From an uncultured bacterium (GTDB taxonomy: Bacteria; Bacillota; Clostridia; Oscillospirales; Ruminococcaceae): a stretch of 64,000 bases of DNA. Made by a program: the position numbers and the translations under genes. The first letter of the stretch is position 1; every line of letters starts with the position of its first letter. Where the stretch lies: NCBI GenBank assembly GCA_905215965.1, contig CAJMSD010000003.1:124001-188000 (forward strand), written 5' to 3'. The notes under the pieces were generated by a model. It worked only from the letters and a program-made list of their open reading frames with translations. It was not told where the DNA came from and searched no databases. This document shows, one piece after another, positions 8,599-15,941 of this stretch.

Positions 8599-8796
8599 AT
8601 GAAGATCACATTGAATCCTGATAAAAAGGTAGTAGAATCGATCAAAGAAGGACTTAAGCAAAAGGACGGATATTGTCCTTGCCGTCTGGAAAAAACAGAG
8701 GAAAACAAATGTATGTGCAAGGAATTCCGTGAACAGATCGCCGATCCCGATTTTGAGGGATACTGCCACTGTATGCTTTATTATAAATCTAAATAA
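8599..8796 (+). CDS. ferredoxin-thioredoxin-reductase catalytic-like small protein
   Basis: 65 residues, start supported by AAGGAGAA. It carries the cysteine motifs of the FTR catalytic chain: CPCR at about residue 28, CMCKEFRE at about residue 40 and CHC near residue 58, which in the family hold a 4Fe-4S cluster beside a redox-active disulfide. It is shorter than plastid FTR and lacks a visible variable subunit. The position after the NifX fusion suggests a thiol/Fe-S redox pair; electrons could come from ferredoxin and go to the thioredoxin encoded at 11922 (inference). Confidence 0.8.
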   Translation: MKITLNPDKKVVESIKEGLKQKDGYCPCRLEKTEENKCMCKEFREQIADPDFEGYCHCMLYYKSK

Positions 8797-8861
8797 TGAA
8801 AAAATTATAACAGTAATGTTGATTTTATAATGCGAGAAAATTAAATTTTTGCTTCATTTTA

Positions 8862-8902
8862 TCCTATTGCCGGATTTTGCCGACAATAGGATTTTATTTT
8901 TT
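8862..8902 (+). terminator. intrinsic terminator
   Basis: TCCTATTG...CAATAGGA hairpin with inner CGG/CCG pairing, followed by TTTTATTTTTT. Confidence 0.75.
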
Positions 8903-8906
8903 GCAT

Positions 8907-8935
8907 TTGATTTTTTTTAACCGGAATGATATAAT
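8907..8935 (+). promoter_or_regulatory. sigma-A promoter for folC
   Basis: TTGATT (8907-8912), 17-base spacer, TATAAT (8930-8935). Confidence 0.6.
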
Positions 8936-8974
8936 AAATACATATTCTTATACTTTATTGTTTGGAGAGATTTT

Positions 8975-10225
8975 ATGACATTTGAAGAATGTATGAAATT
9001 TATTAGTTCGTACAGTCGGCTTGGAAAAAAAGTGACCGATCTGTCAAGGGCAAGAGAACTCATGGAGCGCGTCGGCGATCCGCAGAATGACCTGAAATTT
9101 ATTCATATTGCAGGAACTAACGGCAAAGGCTCGACTTTAGAATATATATCGAACGCATTAATTTATTCGGGATATAAAACAGGACAGTTCACTTCCCCTT
9201 ACGTTACTCACTATACTGACAGGATCCGTATTAATTCCCATGAAATAGCCGAAAAGGATCTGGGAGAAATTTGTGAATTCGTAGCTGAACGAGTTGCGGA
9301 AAGAGAATACTCTCAGTTTGAGATAACTATGGCGATAGCTATGTTATGGTTCGTGCGTGAAAAATGCGATGTAGTAGTTTTGGAAGCCGGGATAGGCGGA
9401 CTGCTTGATTCCACAAATGTTATTCCGCCGCCGCTGCTTTCCGTTATTACTTCGATCTCACTCGATCATACGGCGATCTTAGGCGATACCGTTGAAAAGA
9501 TAGCACGTCAGAAAGCAGGAATTATAAAAGAGGGTTCGGCGGTAGTCGTTGCAGACGGTAATGCTCCCAATGTTGTAAGGATCATGAAATCTACCGCAAA
9601 GAAAAAAAATGCAGAGTTCATTCTGACAGAACCTTGCAGTAAAGATACTCCAACTCTTATTGACGGAACGCCTTTTACATACAAGGGCGAATCTTTTAAA
9701 GCAAAAATGCTCGGATATGCTCAGGGTGTAAATGCCTCTCTGGCAATTGAAGTCTGCCGTTACCTCGGAAAAAAAGGATATAATATATCTGAGGAAAATA
9801 TAAAACAGTCTATAAGTAATACACAGGTTAAAGCACGAATGCAAATCGTATCCCTTAATCCTGATATTCTTATTGACGGCGGTCACAATCCTGATGGTAT
9901 AAAAAATCTTACTGATTTGCTTTATCTCTGGAATTGCCCCGTATACACTGTTATGGGCATGGTCGATTCAAAAGATTATGAGGACGGAATAAAAAAGATA
10001 TCTGTCTTTTCCGAAAAATTTTTTACTGTTGACGATTTTGCCGCAAACGCCATACCTGCCGAAAGGCTTGCGGAGATCGCAGAAAAAAACACATCGGCTG
10101 AACCCTGCAAATCCCTTTCGGAAGCAGTCGAAAAGGCGAAAGCTCTTGCTCTTGAAAATGACGGGATTGTTGTTATCTGCGGTTCACTGTACCTTGCAAG
10201 TAAGTATCTCAATGAATTTGGATAA
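8975..10225 (+). CDS. folC: bifunctional folylpolyglutamate synthase / dihydrofolate synthase
   Basis: 416 residues. It adds glutamate to folates (and to dihydropteroate) with ATP. Visible motifs: the P-loop FIHIAGTNGKGSTLEYIS at residues 42-59, the omega-loop region TGQFTSPYVTHYTDRIRIN, ATP/Mg region EAGIGGLLDSTNV, SLDHTAILGDTVEKIARQKAGI, and the C-terminal-domain IDGGHNPDG. Length is normal. GGAGAG precedes the ATG. Monocistronic between two promoters. Confidence 0.96.
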   Translation: MTFEECMKFISSYSRLGKKVTDLSRARELMERVGDPQNDLKFIHIAGTNGKGSTLEYISNALIYSGYKTGQFTSPYVTHYTDRIRINSHEIAEKDLGEICEFVAERVAEREYSQFEITMAIAMLWFVREKCDVVVLEAGIGGLLDSTNVIPPPLLSVITSISLDHTAILGDTVEKIARQKAGIIKEGSAVVVADGNAPNVVRIMKSTAKKKNAEFILTEPCSKDTPTLIDGTPFTYKGESFKAKMLGYAQGVNASLAIEVCRYLGKKGYNISEENIKQSISNTQVKARMQIVSLNPDILIDGGHNPDGIKNLTDLLYLWNCPVYTVMGMVDSKDYEDGIKKISVFSEKFFTVDDFAANAIPAERLAEIAEKNTSAEPCKSLSEAVEKAKALALENDGIVVICGSLYLASKYLNEFG

Positions 10226-10312
10226 AAGAGCGACTTTTGCGAATTATTATAGAGCAAAATTGTGCATAATGCTTAAAAATTGCAATTAAATATCATTAAT
10301 CGGAAAATTATG

Positions 10313-10341
10313 TTGCAAAAAAATAAAATGAGTGGTATAAT
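10313..10341 (+). promoter_or_regulatory. sigma-A promoter for gdhA
   Basis: TTGCAA (10313-10318), 17-base spacer, TATAAT (10336-10341) with a TGG extension before the -10. Confidence 0.65.
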
Positions 10342-10388
10342 AAATTCGAGCTGTAAATCAGCATCTTAGAAAAGGAGGTTTTTTAACA

Positions 10389-11735
10389 ATGGCGTTAAAA
10401 AATCAGTATTTAATCGATTTATTGGAAAATGTTAAGAAGAGAAATCAGGGTGAGCCGGAATTTATTCAGGCTGTTACAGAGGTTCTTGAAACTCTTGAGC
10501 CTGTAGTTGAAAAGAGACCTGATCTTGTTGAAGCAGGCGTTCTCGATAGACTCGTTGAGCCTGAGAGACAGATCATGTTCCGTGTTCCTTGGGTTGATGA
10601 CAACGGCAAGGTTCAGGTAAACAGAGGCTTCAGAGTTCAGTTCAACTCCGCTATCGGACCTTACAAGGGCGGTATCAGACTTCACCCGTCAGTTTACCTT
10701 GGAATCATCAAGTTCCTCGGTTTTGAACAGGTATTCAAGAACAGCCTTACAACGCTTCCTATGGGCGGCGGCAAAGGCGGTTCAGACTTCGATCCTAAGG
10801 GTAAGAGCGACGGAGAGGTTATGCGTTTCTGCCAGAGCTTTATGACAGAGCTTTGCAGACACATCGGCGCTGATCTTGACGTTCCTGCCGGCGATATCGG
10901 AACAGGCGCAAGAGAGATCGGATATATGTTCGGTCAGTATAAGAGAATCAGAAATGAATTCACAGGCGTTCTTACAGGTAAGGGTCTTACATACGGCGGC
11001 TCTCTTACAAGAACCGAGGCTACAGGTTACGGTCTTTGCTACTTCACAAACGAAATGCTTCTTGCCAACGGCATGAGCTTTGACGGAAAGACTGTTGTTA
11101 TTTCAGGCTCGGGCAACGTTGCAATCTATGCTACCGAAAAGGCCACACAGTACGGCGCAAAGGTCGTAGCTCTCTCCGATTCAAACGGATATGTTTACGA
11201 CAAGGACGGTATTAAGCTTGATGTTGTTAAGGAGATCAAGGAAGTAAGACGCGGCAGAATCAAGGAATATGTTGACGCTGTTCCTACTGCTGAGTATCAC
11301 GAGGGCTGCAAGAATATCTGGACAATTCCTTGCGATATCGCACTTCCATGCGCTACACAGAACGAGATCGATAAGGAAAGCGCTGAGATCCTTGTTAAGA
11401 ACGGATGCAAGGTCGTTTCCGAGGGTGCAAATATGCCTTCAACTCCGGAGGCTATTGAAGTATACCTCAGCAATGGTCTTCTTTACGGTCCTGCTAAGGC
11501 TGCAAATGCCGGCGGTGTTGCTACATCAGGTCTTGAAATGAGCCAGAACAGCGAGAGACTTTCATGGACATTTGAAGAAGTTGACGAGAAGCTTCACAAT
11601 ATTATGAAGAATATCTTCAAATCATGTGACGAAGCTGCTAAGGAATACGGAATGGAAGGCAATTATATGGCTGGAGCTAATATTGCAGGATTCCTTAAGG
11701 TTGCTGAAGCTATGAAGGCTCAGGGTTGCGTCTGA
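10389..11735 (+). CDS. gdhA: NADP-type glutamate dehydrogenase
   Basis: 448 residues, the hexameric family length. It interconverts 2-oxoglutarate plus ammonium and glutamate, the central ammonium-assimilation step in ammonia-rich gut. Seen: substrate-binding PYKGGIRLHPSVYLGIIKFL, the catalytic Lys region LPMGGGKGGSDFDPKGKSD, DVPAGDIGTGAREIG, and the Rossmann VVISGSGNVAIYATEKA. AAGGAGG lies nine bases before the ATG. Codon use is markedly biased (GCT, AAG, CTT), as in highly expressed genes. Followed by a terminator. Confidence 0.97.
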   Translation: MALKNQYLIDLLENVKKRNQGEPEFIQAVTEVLETLEPVVEKRPDLVEAGVLDRLVEPERQIMFRVPWVDDNGKVQVNRGFRVQFNSAIGPYKGGIRLHPSVYLGIIKFLGFEQVFKNSLTTLPMGGGKGGSDFDPKGKSDGEVMRFCQSFMTELCRHIGADLDVPAGDIGTGAREIGYMFGQYKRIRNEFTGVLTGKGLTYGGSLTRTEATGYGLCYFTNEMLLANGMSFDGKTVVISGSGNVAIYATEKATQYGAKVVALSDSNGYVYDKDGIKLDVVKEIKEVRRGRIKEYVDAVPTAEYHEGCKNIWTIPCDIALPCATQNEIDKESAEILVKNGCKVVSEGANMPSTPEAIEVYLSNGLLYGPAKAANAGGVATSGLEMSQNSERLSWTFEEVDEKLHNIMKNIFKSCDEAAKEYGMEGNYMAGANIAGFLKVAEAMKAQGCV

Positions 11736-11787
11736 TTTATTTTTCCTGAAACAGACGAGTGTTCATACGGAAGTTTTAATTGAAAAT

Positions 11788-11829
11788 AAGGCTGCGTAAC
11801 CCAAGCGATTATGCAGCCTTTCACTTTTT
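11788..11829 (+). terminator. intrinsic terminator of gdhA
   Basis: AAGGCTGC-GTAA...TTAT-GCAGCCTT stem followed by TCACTTTTTG. Confidence 0.75.
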
Positions 11830-11921
11830 GTCATCTTCTTTCCGCTTTATGTGATAACATCACGGAACTATTTTTTCAAATCGGTTATAATAAAGATACA
11901 ATAAAAAAGGAGGACACGAAA

Positions 11922-12227
11922 ATGTCTGTTATTAAAATTACTAAAGAAAATTTTGAAAGCGAAGTTTTGAATTCAAATAAAACCGTACTCATTGATTTTT
12001 ACGCCGATTGGTGCGGGCCGTGCCGTATGGTAGGTCCGATCGTATCGGAAATCGCAGAGGAAAGAAGCGATGTAAAGGTGTGCAAAATTAACGTTGACGA
12101 ACAAAACGAGCTTGCTGCAAGTTTTAAGGTCATGAGCATTCCGATGCTCGCCGTAATTAAAAACGGTAAAATTGTCAATCAAGTCGTAGGCTACAGACCT
12201 AAGGCGCAGATAGAAGCAATGTTATAA
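11922..12227 (+). CDS. trxA: thioredoxin
   Basis: 101 residues from ATG 11922 preceded by AAGGAGG. The active site WCGPC lies at about residue 28-32 (DFYADWCGPCRMVGP), with the cis-Pro loop MSIPMLAVIKNG, as in classical thioredoxins. It forms an operon with the rubredoxin gene 14 bases downstream. Likely electron donors are thioredoxin reductase or the FTR-like protein; this is inference. Confidence 0.95.
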   Translation: MSVIKITKENFESEVLNSNKTVLIDFYADWCGPCRMVGPIVSEIAEERSDVKVCKINVDEQNELAASFKVMSIPMLAVIKNGKIVNQVVGYRPKAQIEAML

Positions 12228-12241
12228 GGAGGTATAATAAT

Positions 12242-12400
12242 ATGAAGTATGTTTGTGATGTTTGCGGATTTGTCTATGACGAAGCCGCAGGAGATCCCGA
12301 CAACGGTATTGCTCCCGGAACAAAATGGGAAGATCTTCCGGAAGATTATGAGTGTCCGTTATGCGGTGTTGGCAAAGACCAATTCAGCAAGGAGGACTAA
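12242..12400 (+). CDS. rubredoxin
   Basis: A 52-residue gene beginning MKYVCDVCGFVYDEAAGDP, with AAGGAGGT ending eight bases upstream. The two CxxCG knuckles (CDVCG at residues 5-9 and CPLCG at residues 38-42) bind one iron, and PGTKWEDLPEDYECP is the diagnostic rubredoxin core. It carries one electron and typically feeds rubrerythrin or flavodiiron oxygen-defence enzymes, none of which are in the window. Co-transcribed with trxA. Confidence 0.96.
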   Translation: MKYVCDVCGFVYDEAAGDPDNGIAPGTKWEDLPEDYECPLCGVGKDQFSKED

Positions 12401-12471
12401 TGAACCACTGAATAAATCACGCCTGACGTCTCAGCACTCACCTTGCTTGCAGATTTAATCAGTGATTCCCT

Positions 12472-12516
12472 AAAAAAACGCTGGGCTTTCCTGCACGGAA
12501 TGCTCAGCGTTTTTTC
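12472..12516 (+). terminator. bidirectional intrinsic terminator
   Basis: AAAAAACGCTGGGC ... GCTCAGCGTTTTTT hairpin between the rubredoxin gene and the convergent Crp/Fnr remnant. Confidence 0.8.
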
Positions 12517-12517
12517 T

Positions 12518-13022
12518 TTATTCATTTGCCAGCTTTTCAAGTCCGGATCTGTTTATGATTTCAATCGTTCCTCGGGACAGCGTTATAAATCCCTCGTTCA
12601 CAAAATATTTCAGCATTCTCGTAACGATCTCACGTGGATTCCCCAAGCGATTACCAATAATTTCATGAGTAATTTTAAGCTTGTAAGCGCCTTCGATTTC
12701 GGCTTCGTTCAAAAGAAAATCAGCAAGCCTTTTATCAAAGCTTTTCCACATAATCTGATCTATCAGCCACATTACATCAGTAAAGCGGCTTGCCATAACC
12801 TCGTTTGTATAATTGGCAAATAGTGATCTCTCTGCCCTCATCGGATATAGTAAAGGCGCGTATCTGACCGGACAGCACAAGAAAAAGTCCGGTGCAGTCC
12901 TGAGAGCCGTCATGCAGGATTCCATTTTTTCTGAATCGGCGTACGAAAGCCGCATTTGTAAGTGTGTCCTGCTGTTCTTTTGTCGGCTTATCAAATATCG
13001 GCAAATATTCTAAGTTGTTCAT
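12518..13022 (-). pseudogene. Crp/Fnr-family regulator with internal deletion and frameshift
   Basis: The start (ATG 13022, AGGGGA upstream) opens a cyclic-nucleotide-binding-like half: MNNLEYLPIFDKPTKEQQD through LFLVLSGQIRAFTISDEG. After GREIT (about base 12840) this frame degenerates, while another frame resumes homology at FANYTNEVMASRFTDVMWLI and continues through the dimerisation helix and helix-turn-helix (ITHEIIGNRLGNPREIVTRM) to the stop at 12518. The joint lacks the expected ~50-60 residues holding the last beta-roll strands and is out of frame. Total span is 505 bases against about 680 for an intact gene. It sits convergent to trxA-rubredoxin, a usual partner of such regulators. 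Confidence 0.85.
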
Positions 13023-13140
13023 GTTCAGCGTCCCCTTTTCAAATTCAGCATAACAAATTTTACAGTATATGTCAAGCGGCGAGCCGTCGCGGGCAATTTT
13101 ACGCTGAAGAAACTTGCTCCATAGTTTTTTCACGCGGATA

Positions 13141-13169
13141 TTGTAATTTTGCCAATTATATGATACAAT
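13141..13169 (+). promoter_or_regulatory. putative promoter of the GH-A dockerin gene
   Basis: TTGTAA (13141-13146), 17-base spacer, TACAAT (13164-13169). It lies just outside the broken Crp/Fnr gene. Confidence 0.5.
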
Positions 13170-13241
13170 AAGAATATAAATAATTTCAGGAAATTTCTGT
13201 TAAAATCTTATAAAAATATTATTGATAATTTGGAGGTTTAC

Positions 13242-15869
13242 ATGATTTTAAAAAAAATAATTTCAGCTGCCGCCGTTATTCCGCTATGCATATCATGCTA
13301 TAACGCGCAAGTTTTTTCGGAATCAATTCAGCCGACGCTTCTTGACGCTTCAAAGTTTACCGTTATGGATGAAAACCTTGTTCATCTTGGCGCATCATAT
13401 CTGAATGACGCTTCCGTACTCTTTGACGAACAGGATAAGGTTCCGGAGTCTCCGTCAAATACTGCTGTGGATAAAACTGTATTTGAGGAGACGGATAAAA
13501 GTACGAACTGGAAGCCGAATCATCAGGCAGATTACGGAGAAGATTCGTTTTATATAGATCTCGGCGCAAATTACATAATAACCGGCATTTGCTATCTTGA
13601 CACAAACGGTGTCAATGAGTGGAAGGTCGAAAACGGAGAACCGTTTCAATGGAACGAGATACTTTCCTTTTCCACAGATTCATATATGTCGTGGCAGGGA
13701 AAAAGCATCGAAAGCTCCTCACCAACAAGATACCTTCGTTTTTCCACTGCCTGCGGAGACAGCGGAGTAAGCGAGCTTGCGATCTACGGTTATAAAGCTT
13801 CGGAATTATCTGACGAACAGCGTTCAAAAACAGCTGCAAAGCCCTCTGAGCAATCAAAAACAAATCTTTCTTCCGGCGGACGCGTGGGTTTTAATGCGTT
13901 TATCGACGATCCTGTCACTTCTATTTTTGCGGCTGGAAATGTGCGTGAATATCATAATCTGAACTGGCTTTTCGATACTGACGGAAAAATCAAATTCACT
14001 CAGGATACATGGGGCGATATGGACAGTTTCTATAGTACCATGAAAGATCAGAATATCAGCATTATTCCGTGTTTTCAGGGCGGAAGCAGTTATATTTACG
14101 GAGATTCCGATTATCCGGAAATTGCAGTTCCGAAAGGCGCCGATACTCTTGACCCGAAAAGCTATACTCTCCATGCGCAGGCTATGTATCAGATAGCAGC
14201 CAGATACGGAAGCAATCCGAATGTTGATCCGAATACGCTGAATGCAGCCGCGCCAAAGGAAGCTGCCGCAGGTTTGGGATTGCTTTCTGCGCTTGAAAAC
14301 TGCAACGAACCAAATAAAAGCTGGAGCGGCAAGGCAAATTATTATACTCCGTACGAGCTTGCGGCAATGTGTTCGGCAGACTATGACGGCCATGAGGGAA
14401 CAATTCCCAACGCAGGCGTAAAAAATGCCGATCCTGACTTTAAACTTGCAATGGGAGGTCTTGTGGGAACATCTACAATGCTGGAGTATCTTTCCGAAAT
14501 GAAGCTTTGGTTTGATTACAACCGTACCGACGGAAAGTTTGCAGTCGACATCATTAACGTCCATATCGGACCGAATACTTATAATCCCGAAAGCAGCGAT
14601 TTTACGAATAAGATACGATCGCTCCAAAATTGGATAGATGAAAACGCTCCCGGAACAGAATTGTGGATCTCGGAATACGACGTTCCTATGGGTGACTGCG
14701 TGACTGAAGGTGTTGATAATCACAACAACGAGACATATCAGCTCAAATATGCGCAGCGCTTAACGAGAACCTGCCTTATTGCTCTGAAAAACTATACGGA
14801 CAGGATCACAAAGTTCCAGCTTCGTGACGAACAGTCCGGAGTATACGCCGACGCGGGACTTGTTACATACAAGGGACAATGGAATAAAAAAACCGCTTGG
14901 TATCATATTTCGTGTATGACATCTGTTCTGGAAAACGCTGACTTCTGCGAGGATATTTCACATGACGAAGTTAGTATCTACCGATTCAAAGACAGAACGA
15001 CCAATGAAATTATAGACTGCGTATGGTCGCCGACAAATGAAGATAAGATCATAAGCGGATTTTCTCTGTCGGTCGAAGATTCCTCGTATGCATATCTCAC
15101 TGTCCCCTCTCGGTATGCGGAGGGAACTGAAAGCGAGCTTAAAATTACAAACGGAAAAATTTTTATTGATGTAACGGAAACTCCCGTTTATATCAAATAT
15201 TCGGCTTCCAAAAAGAATATAATCAACGGTAAGGGATATTATATCCGTCCGTCTGATATCTGCTTGTCCAAAAACAAAGAAACGGAGGTTTGCGATCTGT
15301 CGTCTGCACCGTCGGATACGACGCTCGATCAGTTTTATCGTATGTTTGACGAACCTGCAGCAATGCCTGAATTTATCTACGGCGATACCTCGGAGCTTCC
15401 TCAGCCTGCTACCAATGTAAATAAGTCCAATATCACTTGCTTTGTTGATCTTGGCGAAACATACCGCATAACCGGATTCGGCATCTATGACACATTCGGT
15501 ACGGGCAGCTTTTCTGTTTACGACGCCAATACAGATGCTCTCCTCTGGTCAAGCAATATGGGAGGATATATGTACCGCAACATTAGTATGATCGCAGAAT
15601 CCGCACCGACAAATAAATTGAAAATTGTTAAAGGCGGCGGAGATCTGAATGAATTTGCAATATATGGATATGCTGTTTCCGATGCTGTCATCGGAGACGT
15701 CAACGATGACGGTGAATTCAATGTTGCTGATGCCGTTATGATGCAAAAATGGCTTTTGCGTTCGGGAGATCTTACCGATTGGAAAGCAGGAGATCTGTGT
15801 CAGGATAATATTATAAATGTATTTGATTTGTGCCTGATGAAAAAGCTGCTTATCAATGGTGTGATCTGA
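13242..15869 (+). CDS. dockerin-bearing clan GH-A-like glycoside hydrolase
   Basis: 875 residues from ATG 13242 (TGGAGG upstream). Order: signal peptide (MILKKIISAAAVIPLCISCY); a discoidin-like beta-sandwich at about 90-190 (FYIDLGANYIITGICYL ... SELAIYGYKAS); a TIM-barrel-like enzyme at about 205-580; a second discoidin-like module at about 725-810 (FVDLGETYRITGFGIYD); and a type I dockerin at about 815-875 (GDVNDDGEFNVADAV, then NIINVFDLCLMKKLL). The barrel has a clan GH-A acid/base motif ENCNEPNKSW near residue 355 and a candidate nucleophile ELWISEYD near 476. I cannot assign a GH family or substrate. It is secreted and should attach to a cellulosome-type scaffold. Own promoter and terminator. 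Confidence 0.75.
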   Translation: MILKKIISAAAVIPLCISCYNAQVFSESIQPTLLDASKFTVMDENLVHLGASYLNDASVLFDEQDKVPESPSNTAVDKTVFEETDKSTNWKPNHQADYGEDSFYIDLGANYIITGICYLDTNGVNEWKVENGEPFQWNEILSFSTDSYMSWQGKSIESSSPTRYLRFSTACGDSGVSELAIYGYKASELSDEQRSKTAAKPSEQSKTNLSSGGRVGFNAFIDDPVTSIFAAGNVREYHNLNWLFDTDGKIKFTQDTWGDMDSFYSTMKDQNISIIPCFQGGSSYIYGDSDYPEIAVPKGADTLDPKSYTLHAQAMYQIAARYGSNPNVDPNTLNAAAPKEAAAGLGLLSALENCNEPNKSWSGKANYYTPYELAAMCSADYDGHEGTIPNAGVKNADPDFKLAMGGLVGTSTMLEYLSEMKLWFDYNRTDGKFAVDIINVHIGPNTYNPESSDFTNKIRSLQNWIDENAPGTELWISEYDVPMGDCVTEGVDNHNNETYQLKYAQRLTRTCLIALKNYTDRITKFQLRDEQSGVYADAGLVTYKGQWNKKTAWYHISCMTSVLENADFCEDISHDEVSIYRFKDRTTNEIIDCVWSPTNEDKIISGFSLSVEDSSYAYLTVPSRYAEGTESELKITNGKIFIDVTETPVYIKYSASKKNIINGKGYYIRPSDICLSKNKETEVCDLSSAPSDTTLDQFYRMFDEPAAMPEFIYGDTSELPQPATNVNKSNITCFVDLGETYRITGFGIYDTFGTGSFSVYDANTDALLWSSNMGGYMYRNISMIAESAPTNKLKIVKGGGDLNEFAIYGYAVSDAVIGDVNDDGEFNVADAVMMQKWLLRSGDLTDWKAGDLCQDNIINVFDLCLMKKLLINGVI

Positions 15870-15878
15870 CAATAAATG

Positions 15879-15912
15879 CAAAACGGAGAGCTTATTACTC
15901 TCCGTTTTTTTG
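15879..15912 (+). terminator. intrinsic terminator
   Basis: AAACGGAGAG-CTTATTA-CTCTCCGTTTTTTT hairpin between convergent genes. Confidence 0.8.
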
Positions 15913-15941
15913 TATAAAGTCCCGTATGTACAAACATATAA

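Noticed and set aside
12439..12823. Plus-strand 126-codon frame following the rubredoxin gene
   Set aside because: It lies across a terminator and antisense to the Crp/Fnr remnant and has no ribosome binding site.
13854..14723. Long minus-strand frame (289 codons) opposite the GH-A dockerin gene
   Set aside because: Antisense shadow: no ribosome binding site, no recognisable family, and the plus-strand protein has clear domains.
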